Below are positions 22,990 to 24,730 of a stretch of 24,730 bases of DNA, in pieces. The DNA lies in assembly GCA_964458935.1 (NCBI GenBank), contig CAYWKS010000040.1:1-24730 (forward strand), in the 5' to 3' direction. This stretch comes from CAYWKS01 sp964458935 (lineage in GTDB: Bacteria > Planctomycetota > Phycisphaerae > Phycisphaerales > Zrk34). Position numbers and translations under genes: made by a program. Under the pieces are notes generated by a model. That model saw nothing but the letters and a program-made list of their open reading frames with translations. It was not told where the DNA came from and searched no databases. How positions within the stretch are numbered: the first letter of the stretch is position 1; the number at the start of each line of letters is the position of its first letter.

Positions 22990-24730
22990 ATGCCCATTCC
23001 ATTCGACGTGATGTCTGCCGATGAAGTGGTCAGGCAGATCGATGGCAACTGGAAAGCCGCTCCGCCGGGGGTGCCGCCGTACGTTCTTCTCGTCGGGTCA
23101 GGCTTCAGCTATCCGGTGGTTCCAACAGTCAAGCAGATGGTGATGGGCGATATCGCGTGGTGGTTGTTCTGCCAGGATCGCAATGTTAGACCGTTTGCCG
23201 AACGCGACGATTCAGCCGAAGGCCTGAACGATTTCGAGCACGAGCTGTGGGCGGCACTGAAAGAGGGCGAAGAAAAGCTGCGCCTCAAGGACGGTTTGCC
23301 TGACACGGCCGCCGATAACCTCGGATTGGCGTATCGATGCATCATGGGTGGTTTATCGCGCAAGGGGCTTAACACGCCGGTGCTGCGTCGCCGATACCTG
23401 CGCGACGTGATCCGGCGAACCGGCAACAAGCTCAACGGCGCCCACGTCTATCTCGCGGCGCTGCTCGACTGGCAGGAGCGCCATCGCAAGGGCGAGCCCT
23501 TCTGCCGCAAGATTGTGACGACCAATTTCGATCCGCTCCTGCAGCGGAGCCTGCAACTGGTCAATCGGCTGTATTTCATGACAGACCGGCCCGAAACGGT
23601 CAGCGAGCCACTCGCCGATGAGGATGTTGATGCCATCCATCTGATCTACGCACATGGCAGCGTTCATCGCTATCACCTTGCGAACACGGACCAGGAAATC
23701 GACAGCGCGCGGCAGATGCAGGCCCCGGCCTTGCAAAGCTACTTCGGCCGCCACGGCGTCATCGTCATAGGCTACGGCGGTTGGGAAGACGCAACCATGG
23801 CCGCGCTGAGGCAGTGCACGCAGTTCGACCGCAACCTGTTCTGGTGTGACATCCATCCGGCCGATACGGCGGATCGGTTGCTCGGTCGTGACGTCCGAGA
23901 GTTTCTGAGTCAGCGACGCGGCAATTGCTTCTACGTTCCGATCAGGGGAGCCGATCAATTCGTGCAGCTACTGTACAACGGTCTGTCGGGCGAGCACGTG
24001 CCCCAGTTTCTTCAGAATCCCTACAAAGGTCTCTGCGAGCAGATACGGGAATTGGACCTTTCCACGCTCGAAGCGCTCGGACAGACAACCGAAACGCCCG
24101 AAGATGTTCGCAAGCGCACGTTGGAACGGCTGGAGAACGCGCAGAAGTCGGCACCATCAATCGGACAAAGGCTCAACAATGCCGTGGCGCTCGCCCTGCG
24201 AGGGAATCTGGCCGAAGCGATCGAAGAGTGGACACATGTAGTCGAAACCCGCGATGCGCCGGCCGAGCAGAAGGCCACTGCGTTGATCAATCGTGGCGTG
24301 ATATACGCCCAGCGAGGCGGCGAAGGGGATTTGGAGCGTGCTTTGCCGGACTTCACGGCGGTGATAGAGATGCCCGATGCGCCGGCGGAGCAGAAAGCCA
24401 CTGCGTTGTTCAACCGTGGCGTTGCATACGCCCATCGAGGCGACGAAGGGGATGTCGAGCGTGAGTTGTCTGACTACACGGCGGTGGTGGAGATGCCCGA
24501 CGCGCCGGCGGAGCAGAAAGCCAAGGCGTGGTACAACCGTGGCCTTGCATACGCCCATCGAGGCGACGAAGGGGATGTCGAGCGAGCGTTGTCGGACTGG
24601 TCGGCGGTGGTGGAGATGCCCGATGCGACGGCGGAGCAGACGGCCAAGGCGTTGTTCAGCCGTGGCGTTGCATATGCCCAGCGAGGCGGCGAAGGGGATT
24701 TGGAGCGTGCTTTGCCGGACTTCACGGCGG
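22990..24730 (+). CDS. SIR2-like domain protein with C-terminal TPR-like repeats, truncated by window end
   Basis: An open frame of 580 codons from ATG 22990 to the right edge, with no stop in the window. The ATG is chosen by the ribosome site GGGGGA six bases upstream and by the promoter. Residues 28-270 are a divergent SIR2 (SIR2_2-like) NAD-binding fold: PYVLLVGSGFSYPVVPT (30-46, glycine-rich loop), KIVTTNFDPLLQRSL (174-188, with Asn179), IYAHGSVHRYH (219-229, with His222) and VIVIGYGGWEDATM (257-270). Asn and His at these places are the NAD+-cleaving residues of ThsA and DSR2-type defence proteins. Residues 271-395 are helical and unrecognised. From 396 on there are 41-residue repeats (AL.NRGVAYA.RG.EGD.ERAL.D...VVEMPDAPAEQ) like TPRs, with a first degenerate unit. 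GC is lower than in its neighbours (sample lines 53-58% against 65-75%), suggesting acquisition by transfer. Likely an NAD-depleting effector whose repeats sense or bind a partner; this is inference. Confidence 0.85.
   Translation, partial: MPIPFDVMSADEVVRQIDGNWKAAPPGVPPYVLLVGSGFSYPVVPTVKQMVMGDIAWWLFCQDRNVRPFAERDDSAEGLNDFEHELWAALKEGEEKLRLKDGLPDTAADNLGLAYRCIMGGLSRKGLNTPVLRRRYLRDVIRRTGNKLNGAHVYLAALLDWQERHRKGEPFCRKIVTTNFDPLLQRSLQLVNRLYFMTDRPETVSEPLADEDVDAIHLIYAHGSVHRYHLANTDQEIDSARQMQAPALQSYFGRHGVIVIGYGGWEDATMAALRQCTQFDRNLFWCDIHPADTADRLLGRDVREFLSQRRGNCFYVPIRGADQFVQLLYNGLSGEHVPQFLQNPYKGLCEQIRELDLSTLEALGQTTETPEDVRKRTLERLENAQKSAPSIGQRLNNAVALALRGNLAEAIEEWTHVVETRDAPAEQKATALINRGVIYAQRGGEGDLERALPDFTAVIEMPDAPAEQKATALFNRGVAYAHRGDEGDVERELSDYTAVVEMPDAPAEQKAKAWYNRGLAYAHRGDEGDVERALSDWSAVVEMPDATAEQTAKALFSRGVAYAQRGGEGDLERALPDFTA
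24253..24730 (+). repeat. 123-bp tandem repeat array inside the SIR2-TPR gene
   Basis: Units start at 24253, 24376, 24499 and 24622 (the last is cut at 109 bases by the window end). Each encodes 41 residues. Units 1 and 4 share an identical 55-base block (24307-24361 and 24676-24730), and units 2 and 3 share an identical 40-base block (24422-24461 and 24545-24584). The array clearly continues beyond the window. Confidence 0.95.

Noticed and set aside
22803..23048. Minus-strand open frame of 81 codons over the SIR2 promoter
   Set aside because: It covers the strong plus-strand promoter and the start of the SIR2 gene, has no ribosome site and no recognisable sequence.
23109..23958. Minus-strand open frames (108 and 201 codons) opposite the SIR2 region
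   Set aside because: The plus strand carries SIR2 motifs in one uninterrupted frame with promoter and ribosome site; the opposite frames have neither.
24253..24730. CRISPR-like array
   Set aside because: The 123-base periodic units are in frame throughout, encode 41-residue protein repeats and have no spacers.

Overview
The window reads as a chromosomal segment of a GC-rich (hand counts of single lines give about 65-75% in most genes) free-living bacterium, most plausibly a planctomycete of the Phycisphaerae type. This is inference. It rests on a PEP-CTERM secreted protein, a XylR-type AraC regulator with a sugar-binding sensor, a Tat-exported PF12831 oxidoreductase, a GT4-toroid/GH130 pair, a MarR protein with N-terminal cysteines, and several strong -10 boxes placed almost on start codons. 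No mobile element, rRNA or CRISPR array was found.

Left part (1-8711). A PEP-CTERM protein on the minus strand is followed by a hairpin terminator and faces a divergent XylR-like regulator (1286-2437). Next come a secreted FAD oxidoreductase (2619-4892), a two-gene membrane redox unit (DUF4405/DUF2271-like protein plus the flavin transferase ApbE, 4975-7161) and a GH57-like glycoside hydrolase (7221-8711).

Middle part (8800-17013). A GH42 beta-galactosidase with its own promoter converges, 6 bases apart, on a minus-strand operon: a GmhA-like SIS isomerase, then a GT4 glycosyltransferase fused to an alpha/alpha-toroid-like domain, then a GH130 glycosidase/phosphorylase. With GH57 and GH42 this makes a sugar-polymer processing region. 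Glutamine synthetase (15601-17013) is divergent from the isomerase, appears leaderless, and has Asp in place of the usual adenylylated Tyr.

Right part (17032-24730). A MarR regulator diverges from xylulokinase. Xylulokinase is followed by CorA and an overlapping ModF/YlmA-type ABC ATPase. A tRNA-Val(GAC) with its own sigma-70-like promoter follows, then a minus-strand pair: a VOC protein and a voltage-sensor-like membrane protein without a recognisable pore. The window ends inside a long plus-strand gene of visibly lower GC, with a near-consensus promoter. It encodes an N-terminal SIR2-like (predicted NADase) domain and a C-terminal array of 41-residue TPR-like repeats that are nearly identical at DNA level. 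It is absent from a list of closed ORFs because its stop lies beyond the window. It is the best candidate here for an undescribed system, probably antiviral or immune-like.

Pathway view: XylR-like regulator, xylulokinase, GH42, GH57, GH130 and GT4 point to plant or algal polysaccharide use and glycan or storage-sugar turnover. The ApbE unit suggests flavin-linked electron transfer at the membrane.
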